Below, in pieces: positions 27,553 through 38,259 of a stretch of 64,000 nt of DNA. A program made the translations under genes and the position numbers. Numbering within the stretch: position 1 is the first letter of the stretch; each line of letters starts with the position of its first letter. This stretch comes from Streptomyces sp. JJ66. GTDB lineage: Bacteria > Actinomycetota > Actinomycetes > Streptomycetales > Streptomycetaceae. The DNA lies in assembly GCF_019303495.1 (NCBI RefSeq), contig NZ_JAEVFI010000003.1, positions 1 through 64,000 of the forward strand, in the 5' to 3' direction. The notes below the pieces were generated by a model. That model was not told the origin of the DNA. It ran no database searches and saw only the letters and a program-made list of their open reading frames with translations.

Positions 27553-28239
27553 CTACTGCTGTCCGGTCTCCTTCCGGAACTCCTCCAGCGGCATCGTGTC
27601 GGACTCGTCCGGCAGGGTGACGTCGGTGGGCTCGCCGAAGTCACCGAACGCCGTGGTGGACTTCTGGCCTCCGCGTTCCGATTCCAGGCGCAGCAGGTAG
27701 GGCGTGCCGGAGGCGGCGACGTAGTAGGTGTCGGAGGTGCCCTGCGCGGTGACCTCGATGGCGGTGGCGGGCTTGCCGCTGACCTCGGTGTCCTTCTCCG
27801 GCGCGAGTTTTCCGGACTCGGCGATGGCGAACAGGGCGGAGCAGTCCTGGCCGGTGTCGGTGTAGACGTAGACGTCCGCCAACTCCTCGGGAACATCGAC
27901 GGATTGGCCCCGCTGCTCCAGGGAGGCGGCGAGCAGCCCGGCGCTGAGGTAGTTGCGTCCGTCCTTGCAGTACATCTCCCCGGGGACGCTTCCGGAGGCG
28001 ACGGTGCGCAGGCCCTTCTTGGGGTCGTAGGTGGTCTCCTGCTTGCTGTCGGCGAAGGCGGTGGTGGTCCCGGTCGAGTGAAAACTCGTCTTCTTCATCG
28101 CCGCGTTGACCTGGTTGATCAGCGCGGCGGCACGGTCTTCCGGGGATTCCTCGTTCTCCGCGCTCCCGCAGCCGCTGAGGCCGGCGAAGAGGGCGGCGCT
28201 CAGACCGGCGGCGGCGAGACGGCGGACGGTAACAGTCAC
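27553..28239 (-). CDS. Secreted lipoprotein, LppX/LolA-like
   Basis: The 228-aa product has a signal peptide ending in the lipobox LSGC, so Cys24 is the lipidated residue. The mature part has the pattern of the LprG/LppX/LolA-like lipoproteins: an early helix with INQVNAAMKKTSFHSTGTTT, then antiparallel strands, an internal YVAASGTPYLLRLESE strand pair and a late GEPTDVTLP. Two further cysteines (in MYCKDG and QDCSAL) may pair. The GTG start at 28239 is preceded by CGGAG. A role in carrying lipid or envelope cargo is inferred from the fold only. Confidence 0.82.
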   Translation of the reverse strand: MTVTVRRLAAAGLSAALFAGLSGCGSAENEESPEDRAAALINQVNAAMKKTSFHSTGTTTAFADSKQETTYDPKKGLRTVASGSVPGEMYCKDGRNYLSAGLLAASLEQRGQSVDVPEELADVYVYTDTGQDCSALFAIAESGKLAPEKDTEVSGKPATAIEVTAQGTSDTYYVAASGTPYLLRLESERGGQKSTTAFGDFGEPTDVTLPDESDTMPLEEFRKETGQQ

Positions 28240-28463
28240 GATGTGGTACTCCGGTGGGTGACGCGGACGGTCGGGTTCGACACGTCCAATATGCCCGGTC
28301 CAACGGGCCGCCCCGCTGCGGGGTAACGATGCGGACCGGCCTGCCGCGGCACCGGGTACGGCGTCTAGGCTGGGGGGTCGTACGGCTCACGGGCCGGGGA
28401 GGCGCCCACAGCCGGGGGTACCGGGGAACCGGGTGAGTGACCAGATCAGCGGGAGGCAGCACT

Positions 28464-31265
28464 GTGAACAGCGACCGGGACGAGATCCACGGCGACGGGA
28501 TCACCCCCGGCGAGGAGCCTGAAACCGAGCTGGAGACCACGGGCGAGTTCACCATCGACTACACGCCGCCCGCTTGGTACACCGAGAACGGCGGATCCGC
28601 GGCCCCCGCGTACGGACAGGTGCCGCCGCCTCCGCCCGGGTACGAGACGCCGTCGCATCCGGCGCCCGTCCCCCAGACGCCGCCTCCACCGCCGCAGGCG
28701 CCCGCGCCTCCGGTGACGCCCACCGCCCCGTCGGCGCCGCAGTCGGCCCCGGAAACGCCGGGCGCCACTCCCCCGGCCCCCGTACCGCCCCCGCCCACGC
28801 CTCCCGTGACGCCTTCGGCGCCCTTGGCCCCGGAGGCGGAGGAAGAGGAGCTGAGCGGGAAGACGATGCGCATCTCGGCGGCGGCCCTGCGCCGTGAGTT
28901 CGCCGAGCGGGACGCCCAGAAGGCCCGCCAGGCGGAGGGCACGGGGCCGGAGCAGGCCCGGGAACGGTCCGCGGAGCCCTCGCAGCCGGACGAGCCGGCC
29001 GGCGCCAGCACCACCGCCGACGCCCCGCCCGCCCCCGCGCCCGAGGCCCAGCCCGTCGCCGGTGCCACCCCGGAGCCCACTCCGCCTGCCGAGACCGCGC
29101 ACGGTGCCGATGGCACCTCACCTGCCGACGGCATGCCCGCTGCTCCGGCCGACACCGGTGCCGACCCGGACGCGGCCGGGGACGCGGTGCCCGGGGCCGA
29201 GGAAGCCGTCGAGGTCACCGACACGGCGGCGGCCACCGCTGATGACGCGTCCGACGCGGCGTCAGCCACCTCCCAGGACGGTGCCGACCGCGCCGATGGT
29301 TCCCCGGGGCCGCAGGACGCGCCGCCTCCCGGACGGCCCTGGAGCGAGGCGCCGCCCGCTCCTTTGGCCGACGGCCCGGGAGCGCTGCCCCCGCTGCCGC
29401 CGCAGTTCCAGCCCGCCGCCCCGCCCGCGCCCTCGGCCCCGCCCGCCCCGGCGCCCGGGGGATACGGCTACCCGCGCACCGGTGACGGCATAACACCGCC
29501 CCCGCAGGGCGGATACGGCTTCCCGCAGCCCACCCCGCAATCGCCCCCGCAAGGTGTCCCGCAGCCGCCCGTATCGCAGGACGGAGCACCCTCCGGCGGC
29601 TACGGCTTCCCCCTGCCTCCGCCCGCCGCACCCGGTGGCCAGCAGCAGACGCCCGGGGCTCAGGCCCAGCAGCCCGGCGGGTACGGCTTCCCCCACCCCG
29701 GCCAGGCCCCACCCGGCCCCCAGGCTCAGCCGGGCCCGCAGCCCCACCCCGGGGCGCCCGGTCAGCCATGGGCGCCCGGCCAGCAGCCCCCACCGCAGCC
29801 CGGCCTTCCGCAGCCGGGCGCCGGGCAGCATGCGCCCGTACCGCAGCCGCAGTCTCCGGGGCCGCACGCACATCCCGGGCAGCAGCCGCAGGCCCAGCCT
29901 CCGCAGGCGCCAGGGCCGCACCAGCCTGCGCCCGCCGAGCAGCCCCCGCACCTTCCCGGCCCGCACCATTCCCCGCAGCCCCACCCCCAGGCACCGCCTG
30001 CCGCCCACCCAGCCCCGCCCCCGGCGCAGCACCACGCCCACCCACCTGGCCAGCCACCAGCGCAGCAGACTGACCCGCGCGCGGGTCACGCCTGGCCGGA
30101 CCCGCGCCAGCCCCACGCCCAGCCCGGCTCGCTGGGCTACACGGCGTCCGTGGAGCTGAGCTCCGACCGCCTGCTGAACCAGAAGCGCAAGCCGCGCCCG
30201 CAAAGCAGCGGCAAGCCGAGTACGCGGTTCCGCCTGGGCGCACGCAAGGAAGAGGCGGAGCGGCAGCGCAAGCTGGAGCTGATCCGCACGCCGGTCCTCT
30301 CCTGCTACCGGATCGCGGTCATCAGCCTCAAGGGCGGCGTCGGGAAGACGACGACCACCACCGCGCTCGGGGCCACGCTCGCCACCGAGCGGCAGGACAA
30401 GGTCATCGCGATCGACGCCAACCCGGACGCGGGCACGCTGGGCCGCCGCGTGCGCCGGGAGACGGGCGCGACGATCCGCGACCTGGTCACCGCGATCCCG
30501 CATCTGACCAGCTACATGGACATCCGCCGGTTCACCTCGCAGGCGCCCTCCGGTCTGGAGATCCTCGCCAACGACGTGGACCCGGCCGTCTCCACGACGT
30601 TCAACGACGAGGACTACCGCCGCGTCATCGACGTCCTGGGGCAGCAGTACCCGATCATCCTCACCGACTCGGGCACCGGCCTGCTGTACTCGGCGATGCG
30701 CGGCGTGCTGGACCTGGCGGACCAGCTCATCGTCATCTCCACGCCCTCGGTGGACGGCGCGAGCAGCGCGAGCACCACGCTGGACTGGCTCGCGGCGCAC
30801 GGCTACGGGGAGCTGGTGCAGCGCAGTCTCACCGTCATCTCCGGGGTCCGGGAGACGGGCAAGATGATCCGCGTCGAGGACATCGTGGCGCACTTCAAGA
30901 CGCGCTGCCGTGAGGTCGTCGTAGTGCCGTTCGACGAGCACCTGTCGGCCGGCGCGGAGCTGGACCTGGACCTGATGCGGCCGCGCACCCGCGAGGCGTA
31001 CTTCAACCTCGCCGCGCTGATCGCCGAGGACATCACGCGGCACCAGCAGTCGCAGGGCCTGTGGACGCAGGACGGGTCGAACCAGCCGCCGCCGCAGGTC
31101 GCGCCGCCCATGCCGGGTCAGGGCGGCTACCCGGGGCAGCCCGGGGGCTGGGGCCAGCCGCCGCAGGGTCCGGCTCCCGGGGGCGGCCAGCCGCCGCAGC
31201 CCGGTTACGGGGGCCAGCCCGGCTACCCGGCCCCGGGGCAGGGGCAGGGCTGGCCACAACAGTAG
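28464..31265 (+). CDS. EspI-like ParA/MinD ATPase with long Pro-rich N-terminus
   Basis: The 933-aa protein resembles EspI of ESX loci: a very long Pro/Gln/Ala-rich disordered region (about residues 30-570) joined to a C-terminal ParA/MinD-type ATPase. The deviant Walker A is KGGVGKTT at 623-630, followed by [16 protein letters not shown] and the ILTDSGTG switch segment. The C-terminus is again Pro/Gly/Gln-rich. The GTG at 28464 with GGGAGG upstream is preferred over an earlier in-frame ATG at 28437. Repeats of PGGYGFP occur in the linker. It probably regulates or localises the secretion system; that is inference from the family. Confidence 0.87.
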   Translation: MNSDRDEIHGDGITPGEEPETELETTGEFTIDYTPPAWYTENGGSAAPAYGQVPPPPPGYETPSHPAPVPQTPPPPPQAPAPPVTPTAPSAPQSAPETPGATPPAPVPPPPTPPVTPSAPLAPEAEEEELSGKTMRISAAALRREFAERDAQKARQAEGTGPEQARERSAEPSQPDEPAGASTTADAPPAPAPEAQPVAGATPEPTPPAETAHGADGTSPADGMPAAPADTGADPDAAGDAVPGAEEAVEVTDTAAATADDASDAASATSQDGADRADGSPGPQDAPPPGRPWSEAPPAPLADGPGALPPLPPQFQPAAPPAPSAPPAPAPGGYGYPRTGDGITPPPQGGYGFPQPTPQSPPQGVPQPPVSQDGAPSGGYGFPLPPPAAPGGQQQTPGAQAQQPGGYGFPHPGQAPPGPQAQPGPQPHPGAPGQPWAPGQQPPPQPGLPQPGAGQHAPVPQPQSPGPHAHPGQQPQAQPPQAPGPHQPAPAEQPPHLPGPHHSPQPHPQAPPAAHPAPPPAQHHAHPPGQPPAQQTDPRAGHAWPDPRQPHAQPGSLGYTASVELSSDRLLNQKRKPRPQSSGKPSTRFRLGARKEEAERQRKLELIRTPVLSCYRIAVISLKGGVGKTTTTTALGATLATERQDKVIAIDANPDAGTLGRRVRRETGATIRDLVTAIPHLTSYMDIRRFTSQAPSGLEILANDVDPAVSTTFNDEDYRRVIDVLGQQYPIILTDSGTGLLYSAMRGVLDLADQLIVISTPSVDGASSASTTLDWLAAHGYGELVQRSLTVISGVRETGKMIRVEDIVAHFKTRCREVVVVPFDEHLSAGAELDLDLMRPRTREAYFNLAALIAEDITRHQQSQGLWTQDGSNQPPPQVAPPMPGQGGYPGQPGGWGQPPQGPAPGGGQPPQPGYGGQPGYPAPGQGQGWPQQ

Positions 31266-31298
31266 CGGCACCGGCACGGGAGGGACATCCCGCACACG

Positions 31299-31334
31299 GA
31301 AGGGGGCACGGCCACGCTGGCTGTGCCCCCCTTC
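31299..31334. terminator. Hairpin after the EspI-like gene
   Basis: An 11-bp stem with a one-base bulge (31299-31309 with 31323-31334) sits between convergent stops of the EspI-like gene and ribF. Confidence 0.7.
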
Positions 31335-31390
31335 GGGTGTGCGCCGCTCTCCGCGCGGCGTGCGGGCTCAGCCCCCGCGCACGGTCGGCC

Positions 31391-32344
31391 TCAGCCCCGC
31401 ACCTCCTGGGCCGTGAGCCGCCGGGCACGCTCGACGTCGTCCGCCATGCGCGCCAGGAACGCGTCGAGGGTGGGAAACGTCTCCTGGCCGCGCAGGTAGG
31501 CCAGGAAGTCAACACCGACGTGGCAGCCGTACAGCTCCAGCCCGACGCGGTCGATGGCGTACGCCTCCACGGTGCGGTCGGTACCGTCGAACTGGGGGTT
31601 GGTGCCCACCGAGATGGCCGCGGGCATCGACTCGCCCAGGGCGACGAGCCAGCCCGCGTAGACGCCGTCGGCCGGGATCGCGGTGTAGGGCAGCGTCTCG
31701 ACGTTGGCCGTGGGGTAGCCCAGTTCGCGGCCGCGCTGGGCCCCGCGGACGACGACGCCCTCCACCCGGTGCGGCCGCCCCAGTACCTCGGCGGCGCCCG
31801 CGACGTCGCCGTCGGTGACCAGGCGGCGGGCCAGGCTGGAGGAGAACGGCTCGCCGCCGCCCGCCTCGCCGCGCGCGAAGAGGTCCACCACTTCGACGTC
31901 GTAGTCGTAGGTCCGGCCCAGTTCGGTGAGCAGTTCCACATCTCCGGCGGCGCGGTGGCCGAAGCGGAAGGTGGGGCCCTCGACGACGCTGCGGGCGTGC
32001 AGCCGGTCCACCAGCACCTTGACGACGAACTCGGCGGGCGGCAGCTGGGAGAATTCGGGGGTGAAGGGCAGGACGAGCACCGCGTCCACGCCCAGCTCGG
32101 CCATGAGGTCCGCCCGGCGGTGGTGCGGCGCCAGCAGCGGCGGATGGCTGCCGGGGCGGATCACCTCGCGCGGGTGGGGGTCGAAGGTGACGACGACGGC
32201 CGGGACGCCCAGCTCCCGGGCGCGCCGCACCGTCCTGCCGATGATCAGCTGGTGTCCGCGGTGGACACCGTCGTACGAGCCGATGGTGACGACGCTGCGC
32301 CCCCAGTCCTCGGGGATGTCCGCCAAACCACGCCAGCGCTGCAC
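31391..32344 (-). CDS. ribF: Bifunctional riboflavin kinase / FAD synthetase
   Basis: RibF converts riboflavin to FMN and FAD. The 317-aa protein has an N-terminal adenylyltransferase domain with SYDGVHRGHQLII and a later SSSLARRLV. The C-terminal riboflavin kinase domain has GRELGYPTANV, GVYAGWL and GTNPQFDG. The GTG at 32344 (QRWRGLADIPEDWGRSVVTIG) has GAGGAG upstream. It is downstream of truB in the same direction, separated by 197 bases. The gap holds a short imperfect direct repeat (GCAAGCGACC twice near 32458-32485) and no gene. Confidence 0.94.
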   Translation of the reverse strand: MQRWRGLADIPEDWGRSVVTIGSYDGVHRGHQLIIGRTVRRARELGVPAVVVTFDPHPREVIRPGSHPPLLAPHHRRADLMAELGVDAVLVLPFTPEFSQLPPAEFVVKVLVDRLHARSVVEGPTFRFGHRAAGDVELLTELGRTYDYDVEVVDLFARGEAGGGEPFSSSLARRLVTDGDVAGAAEVLGRPHRVEGVVVRGAQRGRELGYPTANVETLPYTAIPADGVYAGWLVALGESMPAAISVGTNPQFDGTDRTVEAYAIDRVGLELYGCHVGVDFLAYLRGQETFPTLDAFLARMADDVERARRLTAQEVRG

Positions 32345-32541
32345 TGTGCCCGCTCCTCGCCACACGCCGATGCCGCATGTGATGGGTCGATGGGTAAGGG
32401 TTACCGTTCGGTCCAAGGGTGCCATGCGGCCCCGGCGGCCCGCCGCCCGGGCACGGCGCAAGCGACCCAGCGACGCAAGCGACCAGCGGGACCGGGCCAG
32501 CCGCGTCCCGGGCGGAGCGGCGCGGGCGGACCGGCGCGGGC

Positions 32542-33474
32542 TCAGACGAAGACGGCGAGGCTCTTGGCCCGTCCCCCTCGTTCCTCCACCAGCGCGAGGA
32601 ACCGCTCGCCGGGGCCGAAGACGGCCACGGGGCCAGGAGGCAGCTGAGGCATGTCGAGCTGGACGCCGTTGCCAATGAGGCGGGCCTGCCGCTCGCCGAC
32701 GTTCCAGCGCGGGAACGCCTGGCTGACAGCCTCGGCTAGCGGCAGCACCTCCAGTGACCCCTGCAGCTGGTCCAGCGTGCGGGCCGCGGTGACGGCGTAG
32801 GGGCCGACGCGGGTGCGGCGCAGCGCGGTGAGGTGGCCACCGGTGCCGAGGTCGGCGCCGATGTCGCGGGCGATGGCGCGCACGTAGGTGCCGGACGAGC
32901 AGACGAGGGAGACCAGCAGGTCCGTCACCGCTGTGCCGTCCTCGGCCTGCTCCTGGCCGACGCGGTGCACGGTGAAGGAGGAGACGGTGACGGGACGGGC
33001 CGCGAGCTCCACCTCCTCGCCCTGGCGGACGCGGGCGTAGGAGCGCTTGCCGTCCACTTTCACGGCGCTGACCTTGGACGGCACCTGCTGGATGGCACCG
33101 GTCTGCCGCGCCACGGCGGCGTCGATCGCCTCGCGCGCGAGACCGTGAGCCGGGGTGACGGCGGTGATCTCGCCCTCGGCGTCGTCGGTCACGGTGCTCT
33201 GGCCGAGGCGGATGGTGGCGACGTACTCCTTCTCGGTGAGCGCGAGGTGGCCGAGCAGGCGGGTGGCCTTGCCCAGGCCGAGCACGAGCACGCCGGTGGC
33301 CATGGGGTCGAGCGTCCCGGCGTGCCCGACGCGGCGGGTGCGGGCGATGCCGCGCATCTTGGCGACGACGTCGTGGGAGGTGAAGCCGGTGGGCTTGTCG
33401 ACGATGACGAGCCCGTCCGGCGGCGCGGGGCGCGCGCCGCCGGAGGGCTGCGGGGTCGGTGGGCCGGGGGGCAC
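32542..33474 (-). CDS. truB: tRNA pseudouridine(55) synthase
   Basis: TruB makes pseudouridine 55 in the T-loop of tRNAs. The 310-aa protein carries the catalytic region GHAGTLDPMATGVL with Asp in the middle, plus KEYVATIRLG and SSGTYVRAIARDIG. The GTG start is two bases after the rbfA stop, so the two are cotranscribed. The C-terminus (LVEERGGRAKSLAVF) is a PUA-like end. Confidence 0.96.
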   Translation of the reverse strand: MPPGPPTPQPSGGARPAPPDGLVIVDKPTGFTSHDVVAKMRGIARTRRVGHAGTLDPMATGVLVLGLGKATRLLGHLALTEKEYVATIRLGQSTVTDDAEGEITAVTPAHGLAREAIDAAVARQTGAIQQVPSKVSAVKVDGKRSYARVRQGEEVELAARPVTVSSFTVHRVGQEQAEDGTAVTDLLVSLVCSSGTYVRAIARDIGADLGTGGHLTALRRTRVGPYAVTAARTLDQLQGSLEVLPLAEAVSQAFPRWNVGERQARLIGNGVQLDMPQLPPGPVAVFGPGERFLALVEERGGRAKSLAVFV

Positions 33475-33476
33475 GG

Positions 33477-33980
33477 TCAGGCGTCCTCGCCGTCTTCGCT
33501 GGCGTCATCGGGGTCAGCTGGGTCAGCTGGGTCAGCGGGGTCAGCTGGGTCATCAGCGTCAGCGCCGGGCTTGCGGTACGGGTCCGCCTCGCCCGCGTAG
33601 GAGGCGCCAGAGGCGCCCGCCCGCACCTGGGCGTCGGACTCCTTGGCCCGGGCCAGCAGGTCGTCGATGGTGCGGGCGTTCTCCGGGAGGGCGTCGGGGA
33701 CGAAGGTCAGGCTCGGGGTGAAGCGCACTCCGGTCTGGCGTCCGACCTCCGAGCGCAGTACGCCCTTGGCGGACTCCAGTGCGGCGGCGGAGGCGGTGCG
33801 CTCGTCGTCGTCTCCGTAGACGGTGTAGAAGACGGTCGCTTCCCGCAGGTCACCGGTGACGCGGGTGTCGGTGATCGTGACATAGCCGAGCCGCGGGTCC
33901 TTGATCCGTCGCTGCAGGGTCTCGGCGACGACCACCCGGATGCGGTCAGCCAGCTTGCGGGCCCGCGCGGTGTCGGTCAT
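33477..33980 (-). CDS. rbfA: 30S ribosome-binding factor A
   Basis: RbfA binds immature 30S subunits and aids 16S rRNA maturation. The 167-aa product has the KH-like core ([55 protein letters not shown]) followed by a long acidic tail. Four PAD tripeptides in the tail are encoded by a 9-bp tandem repeat at 33512-33547, so this end may vary between strains. The ATG at 33980 is the family start. It lies two bases upstream of truB. Confidence 0.95.
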   Translation of the reverse strand: MTDTARARKLADRIRVVVAETLQRRIKDPRLGYVTITDTRVTGDLREATVFYTVYGDDDERTASAAALESAKGVLRSEVGRQTGVRFTPSLTFVPDALPENARTIDDLLARAKESDAQVRAGASGASYAGEADPYRKPGADADDPADPADPADPADPDDASEDGEDA

Positions 33981-34065
33981 GTGATCACTCTTTCCGTTCC
34001 GGTCATGGGTCGAAGGGTGGGCCGCCGGGCGGCCGCGGGTGCGGCGCGCGCGGCGGCGGGGTGGG

Positions 34066-34362
34066 TCAGTCGTCGTCCTCGCCGTGGAAGCGCCGTCGCA
34101 CGGACAGCAGCTCCACCTCGGGGCGGGCGGCGACCAGGCGCTCGCAGTGGTCGAGCACATCGACGGCGTGGGCCGCGTCGCCCGAGACGACGGCGAGCCC
34201 GAGGCGGGCGCGGCGCAACAGGTCCTGTTCGCCCACCTCCGCGACGCTGACGGCGTGCTTGCGCTGCAGCTCGGCGACGATCGGGCGGACGACTGAACGC
34301 TTCTGCTTCAGCGAACGCACGTCGCCGAGCAGCAGGTCGAAGGACAGCGTCCCTACATACAT
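34066..34362 (-). CDS. DUF503 (YlxP-like) protein
   Basis: The 98-aa protein has the DUF503 pattern: [23 protein letters not shown], then [24 protein letters not shown]. Proteins of this family are encoded beside infB-rbfA in many Gram-positive bacteria and are suspected to act in ribosome assembly; the activity is unproven. The ATG at 34362 is used. It lies between rbfA and infB, behind a strong terminator that follows infB. Confidence 0.88.
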   Translation of the reverse strand: MYVGTLSFDLLLGDVRSLKQKRSVVRPIVAELQRKHAVSVAEVGEQDLLRRARLGLAVVSGDAAHAVDVLDHCERLVAARPEVELLSVRRRFHGEDDD

Positions 34363-34584
34363 GCGGTGCGGGTCAAAGCCGACCCGTGAGGCCTCATCCG
34401 CTGGTCCGGCAAGGGGCCAGGCGGTCCGTGTGGAACACCTGAAACCGTACACGTACCCGAGACCCCGCCTCGACGTATTAAACGGATCTTCAAACGCCGG
34501 GCCGGGGACAGCGGCGAGCCCGGGACGGACCACGCCGAGCGTGCTGCTCGGCGCACCCGCCCCGGGCCGATGCCGCTACGGCGA

Positions 34585-34619
34585 GCTGACGCGGGCGGCG
34601 CCAGGCCGCCCGCGTCAGC
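34585..34619 (-). terminator. Strong hairpin after infB
   Basis: A perfect 15-bp stem (34585-34599 with 34605-34619) with a 5-base loop begins 16 bases after the infB stop. The 34363-34584 stretch between it and the DUF503 gene should hold a promoter for the downstream genes; none is obvious. Confidence 0.85.
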
Positions 34620-34635
34620 GCACCGCTAATCCGGG

Positions 34636-37600
34636 TCAGACCCGCGGCTTCTCGCGCATCTCGTAGGTGGCGATGATGTCGTCCACCTTGATGTCGTTGT
34701 AGCTGCCGAGGTTGATACCGCCCTCGAAGCCCTCGCGGATCTCGGTGACGTCGTCCTTGAACCGGCGCAGACCCACGATGTTGAGGTTCTCCGCGACGAC
34801 CTTGCCGTCGCGCAGCAGGCGGGCCTTGGTGTTGCGCTTGACCTCGCCGGAGCGGATGAGGACACCGGCGATGTTGCCCAGCTTGGAGCTGCGGAAGATC
34901 TCACGGATCTCCGCCGTGCCCAGCTCGACCTCTTCGTACTCCGGCTTGAGCATGCCCTTGAGGGCTGCCTCGATCTCCTCGATCGCCTGGTAGATGACCG
35001 AGTAGTACCGGACGTCCACGCCCTCGCGCTCGGCCATCTGCGTCGCGCGGCCTTCGGCGCGGACGTTGAAGCCGATGACGATGGCGTCGGAGCCGGAGGC
35101 GAGGTTGATGTCCGACTCGGTGACCGCGCCGACGCCTCGGTGCAGCACCCGGATATCGACCTCCTCGCCGACGTCGAGCTGGAGCAGCGAGGACTCCAGG
35201 GCCTCGACCGAACCGGACGCGTCGCCCTTGATGATGAGGTTGAGCTGCTCGACCTCGCCCGCCTTGAGCACCTTGTCCAGGTCCTCCAGGGAGACCCTGC
35301 GGGTGCGCTTGGCGAAGGCGGCGTTGCGCTCACGGGCAGCGCGCTTCTCGGCGATCTGGCGGGCCGTGCGGTCCTCGTCCACCACCAGGAAGTTGTCGCC
35401 CGCTCCGGGGACGTTGGTCAGGCCCAGCACGAGCGCGGGCATGGAGGGCCCGGCTTCGGTGATGTTGTTGCCCTTGTCGTCGAGCATGGCGCGCACGCGG
35501 CCGTAGGCGTCGCCGACGACCATCGTCTCGCCCACCCGCAGGGTGCCGCGCTGGACCAGCACCGTGGCCACGGCACCGCGGCCGCGGTCGAGGTGGGCCT
35601 CGATGGCGATGCCCTGGGCGTACTGCTCCGGGTTGGCGCGCAGGTCGAGGGAGGCGTCCGCGGTGAGGACGACGGCCTCCAGCAGGCTGTCGATGTGCAG
35701 GCCCTGCTTGGCGGAGATGTCGACGAACATGGTGTCGCCGCCGTACTCCTCGGCCACCAGCCCGTACTCGGTGAGCTGGCCGCGCACCTTGGTCGGGTCG
35801 GCGCCCTCGACGTCGATCTTGTTGACCGCGACGACGATCGGCACGTCGGCCGCCTTGGCGTGGTTCAGCGCCTCGATCGTCTGCGGCATCACGCCGTCGT
35901 TGGCGGCGACGACCAGGATGGCGATGTCCGTGGACTTCGCACCACGGGCCCGCATGGCGGTGAACGCCTCGTGACCGGGGGTGTCGATGAAGGTGATGCG
36001 GCGCTCCTCGCCGTTGACCTCCGTCGCCGCCTGGTAGGCACCGATGTGCTGGGTGATGCCGCCGGCTTCGCCCTCGATGACGTTCGTCTTGCGGATCGCG
36101 TCGAGCAGGCGGGTCTTACCGTGGTCAACGTGACCCATGACGGTCACCACCGGCGGACGGGAGACGAGCGCTTCCTCGCCGCCCTCGTCCTCGCCGAACT
36201 CGATGTCGAAGGACTCCAGCAGCTCGCGGTCCTCCTCCTCCGGGCTGACGATCTGGACGACGTAGTTCATCTCCTCGCCGAGGAGCGTGAGCGTTTCGTC
36301 CGGCACCGACTGCGTGGCGGTGACCATCTCACCCAGGTTGAACATCACCTGGACGAGCGACGCCGGGTTGGCGTTGATCTTCTCCGCGAAGTCCGTGAGG
36401 GAGGCACCACGCGACAGGCGAACCGTCTCGCCCTTGCCGCGCGGCAGCATCACGCCGCCGATGGACGGCGCCTGCATCTGCTCGTACTCCTGGCGCCGCT
36501 GCCGCTTCGACTTGCGGCCACGACGCGCCGGACCGCCGGGACGGCCGAACGCACCCTGGGTGCCGCCACGGCCGCCGGGACCGCCGGGGCGTCCGCCGAA
36601 ACCGGGACGGCCACCACCGCCGCCACCGGGACGGCCGGCGAAGCCACCGCCACCCCCGGGACGTCCGGCGAAACCGCCGCCGCCACCGGGACGGCCGCCG
36701 CCACCGGGGCGGCCGCCGGGACCGCCGGGACGGCCGCCGGGACCACCGCGTCCCGGGCCGGGACGCGGCCCTGCGGCAGGACGCTGCGGCATCATGCCCG
36801 GGTTCGGACGCGGGCCGCCGGGACCACCGCCGGGACGCGGGCCACCACCGGCGGCCTGCGGACGGGGCATGTTGCCCGGCGAGGGACGGCCGCCGCCGGG
36901 AGCCTGCGGACGCGGGCCTCCCTGGCCGCTGGGGCCACCGGGACCGCCGGGGCGGCCGCCGGGCTTGGGAGCGCCGCCGGGCCGCGGGGCCTGCGGACGG
37001 GCCATGCCCGTGTTACCGCCCGAGGTGAAGGGGTTGTTGCCCGGACGCGGGCCGGATGAACGGCCGCCGGACTTGGCGCCGGGCGCCGCGGGACGGGGCG
37101 CACCCGGCTTCGGGGCGCCCGGACGCGCGCCGGGCTTGGGGCCAGCCTGGCCGCTGGCCTGGCCACCGGCCTGGCCGGCGGGCGGCGCGGTGAACTCCGG
37201 CCGCGAGGGGCTGGGCTTGGGCGCGGCGGGACGGGCCGAGGCCGCGGGGCTCGGCGCCGGCGCCTTGGGCGCCGCGGGCCCCGGCTTGGGGGCCTCGGGG
37301 CCCGGCTTGGGAGCCTCGCCGCCGGGGCGAGGGGTCTCCGGGCCCGGCTTGGGGGCCGCGGACGGGCGCGGGGCGCCCGGCTTGGGGGCAGCCGGACGGG
37401 CGGTGGCCCCCGGCTTGGGCGCACCCGGCTTGGGGGCGCTGGACTTCTGCGGTGCCGCCGGCTTCGCGGCGGGTTTCGCCGACTTCTTCGTGCCGCCGCC
37501 AGACGCGCCGAACGCGTCGGTCAGCTTGCGCACGACCGGCGCCTCGATGGTCGAGGACGCCGAACGGACGAATTCGCCGAGTTCTTGGAGCTTGGCCATG

Positions 37601-37659
37601 ACGACCTTGCTTTCCACTCCAAGCTCCTTGGCGAGCTCGTATACCCGGACCTTAGCCAC
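34636..37659 (-). CDS. infB: Translation initiation factor IF-2
   Basis: IF-2 is the GTPase that places initiator tRNA on the 30S subunit. The 1007-aa protein has an IF2_N domain ([15 protein letters not shown]). A long Pro/Gly/Ala/Arg-rich linker follows (about residues 60-380), with many PGG, RPG and GRPGG repeats. The G domain has GHVDHGKT at 509-516, [15 protein letters not shown] and AVNKID, followed by the C-terminal domains with [19 protein letters not shown]. It starts ATG at 37659. It lies between ylxR and a strong terminator. Confidence 0.97.
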   Translation of the reverse strand: MAKVRVYELAKELGVESKVVMAKLQELGEFVRSASSTIEAPVVRKLTDAFGASGGGTKKSAKPAAKPAAPQKSSAPKPGAPKPGATARPAAPKPGAPRPSAAPKPGPETPRPGGEAPKPGPEAPKPGPAAPKAPAPSPAASARPAAPKPSPSRPEFTAPPAGQAGGQASGQAGPKPGARPGAPKPGAPRPAAPGAKSGGRSSGPRPGNNPFTSGGNTGMARPQAPRPGGAPKPGGRPGGPGGPSGQGGPRPQAPGGGRPSPGNMPRPQAAGGGPRPGGGPGGPRPNPGMMPQRPAAGPRPGPGRGGPGGRPGGPGGRPGGGGRPGGGGGFAGRPGGGGGFAGRPGGGGGGRPGFGGRPGGPGGRGGTQGAFGRPGGPARRGRKSKRQRRQEYEQMQAPSIGGVMLPRGKGETVRLSRGASLTDFAEKINANPASLVQVMFNLGEMVTATQSVPDETLTLLGEEMNYVVQIVSPEEEDRELLESFDIEFGEDEGGEEALVSRPPVVTVMGHVDHGKTRLLDAIRKTNVIEGEAGGITQHIGAYQAATEVNGEERRITFIDTPGHEAFTAMRARGAKSTDIAILVVAANDGVMPQTIEALNHAKAADVPIVVAVNKIDVEGADPTKVRGQLTEYGLVAEEYGGDTMFVDISAKQGLHIDSLLEAVVLTADASLDLRANPEQYAQGIAIEAHLDRGRGAVATVLVQRGTLRVGETMVVGDAYGRVRAMLDDKGNNITEAGPSMPALVLGLTNVPGAGDNFLVVDEDRTARQIAEKRAARERNAAFAKRTRRVSLEDLDKVLKAGEVEQLNLIIKGDASGSVEALESSLLQLDVGEEVDIRVLHRGVGAVTESDINLASGSDAIVIGFNVRAEGRATQMAEREGVDVRYYSVIYQAIEEIEAALKGMLKPEYEEVELGTAEIREIFRSSKLGNIAGVLIRSGEVKRNTKARLLRDGKVVAENLNIVGLRRFKDDVTEIREGFEGGINLGSYNDIKVDDIIATYEMREKPRV

Positions 37660-37820
37660 TTCGCTCCTTAGACGGTCCGGGGTGGGCGCCGCCGGACCTT
37701 CGCTACTTGTGCATGGGCGTACTCATCGCGTACTCATCGAGTGCTCATCGCAATCTCGACCTACTTCCGACTCGCGAGGTACCTCGTCCCGCAGTCCGCC
37801 TGACGGACGTACGGGTCTTC

Positions 37821-38108
37821 TTACGGTTGCGCCTGCTGCACGCGCCGACGCACGGCATCCGCTGTGAGCGTTCCGGCGCGGCCCTTCCGGCGGAAGGCCC
37901 GTGCGAACGCCCGGCGGCGGATCGCCAGGTCGAGGCAGGCAAGGCTGGGATGCACATACGCACCCCGGCCGGGCAGCGTACCGCGAAGATCGGGGACACA
38001 TGCGCCCTCGATCACCACCACACGCAGCAGATCGGCCTTGGCCGAGCGTTTCCTGCACCCCACGCAGGTGCGTTCGGGGCAGGCGCGGGTTCGCGTCCGG
38101 CCAGACAC
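37821..38108 (-). CDS. ylxR: DUF448 / YlxR-type RNA-binding protein
   Basis: The 95-aa basic protein has the YlxR hallmark ERTCVGCRKRSAKADLLRVV and then GRGAYVHPSLACLDLAIRRRAF. Family members bind nucleic acid or RNase P-like RNAs in other bacteria. The GTG start at 38108 is used. It stands between nusA and infB, as expected, 160 bases upstream of infB and 151 bases after nusA. Confidence 0.92.
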   Translation of the reverse strand: MSGRTRTRACPERTCVGCRKRSAKADLLRVVVIEGACVPDLRGTLPGRGAYVHPSLACLDLAIRRRAFARAFRRKGRAGTLTADAVRRRVQQAQP

Positions 38109-38259
38109 TGTTGAAGTCTACCTCCCTGCGTGATGGTTCCCCTGGCGGGGGGTAACCACGGCGTCGCCGTCCGAGCGGACCGCCGGGCACGGGGCGTGCC
38201 GGGCGCCGCCGGGGCGCCCGGTGCCTGTGCCGCACACCACTCTCCCGGGGTACGGCCCG

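Noticed and set aside
32345..32541. Possible riboswitch upstream of ribF
   Set aside because: The conserved FMN-element segments are not visible, and ribF is not usually under such control in this group.
36500..36990. Apparent tandem repeat array resembling a CRISPR or satellite
   Set aside because: It is the coding sequence of the Gly/Pro/Arg-rich linker of IF-2; units are irregular and in frame.
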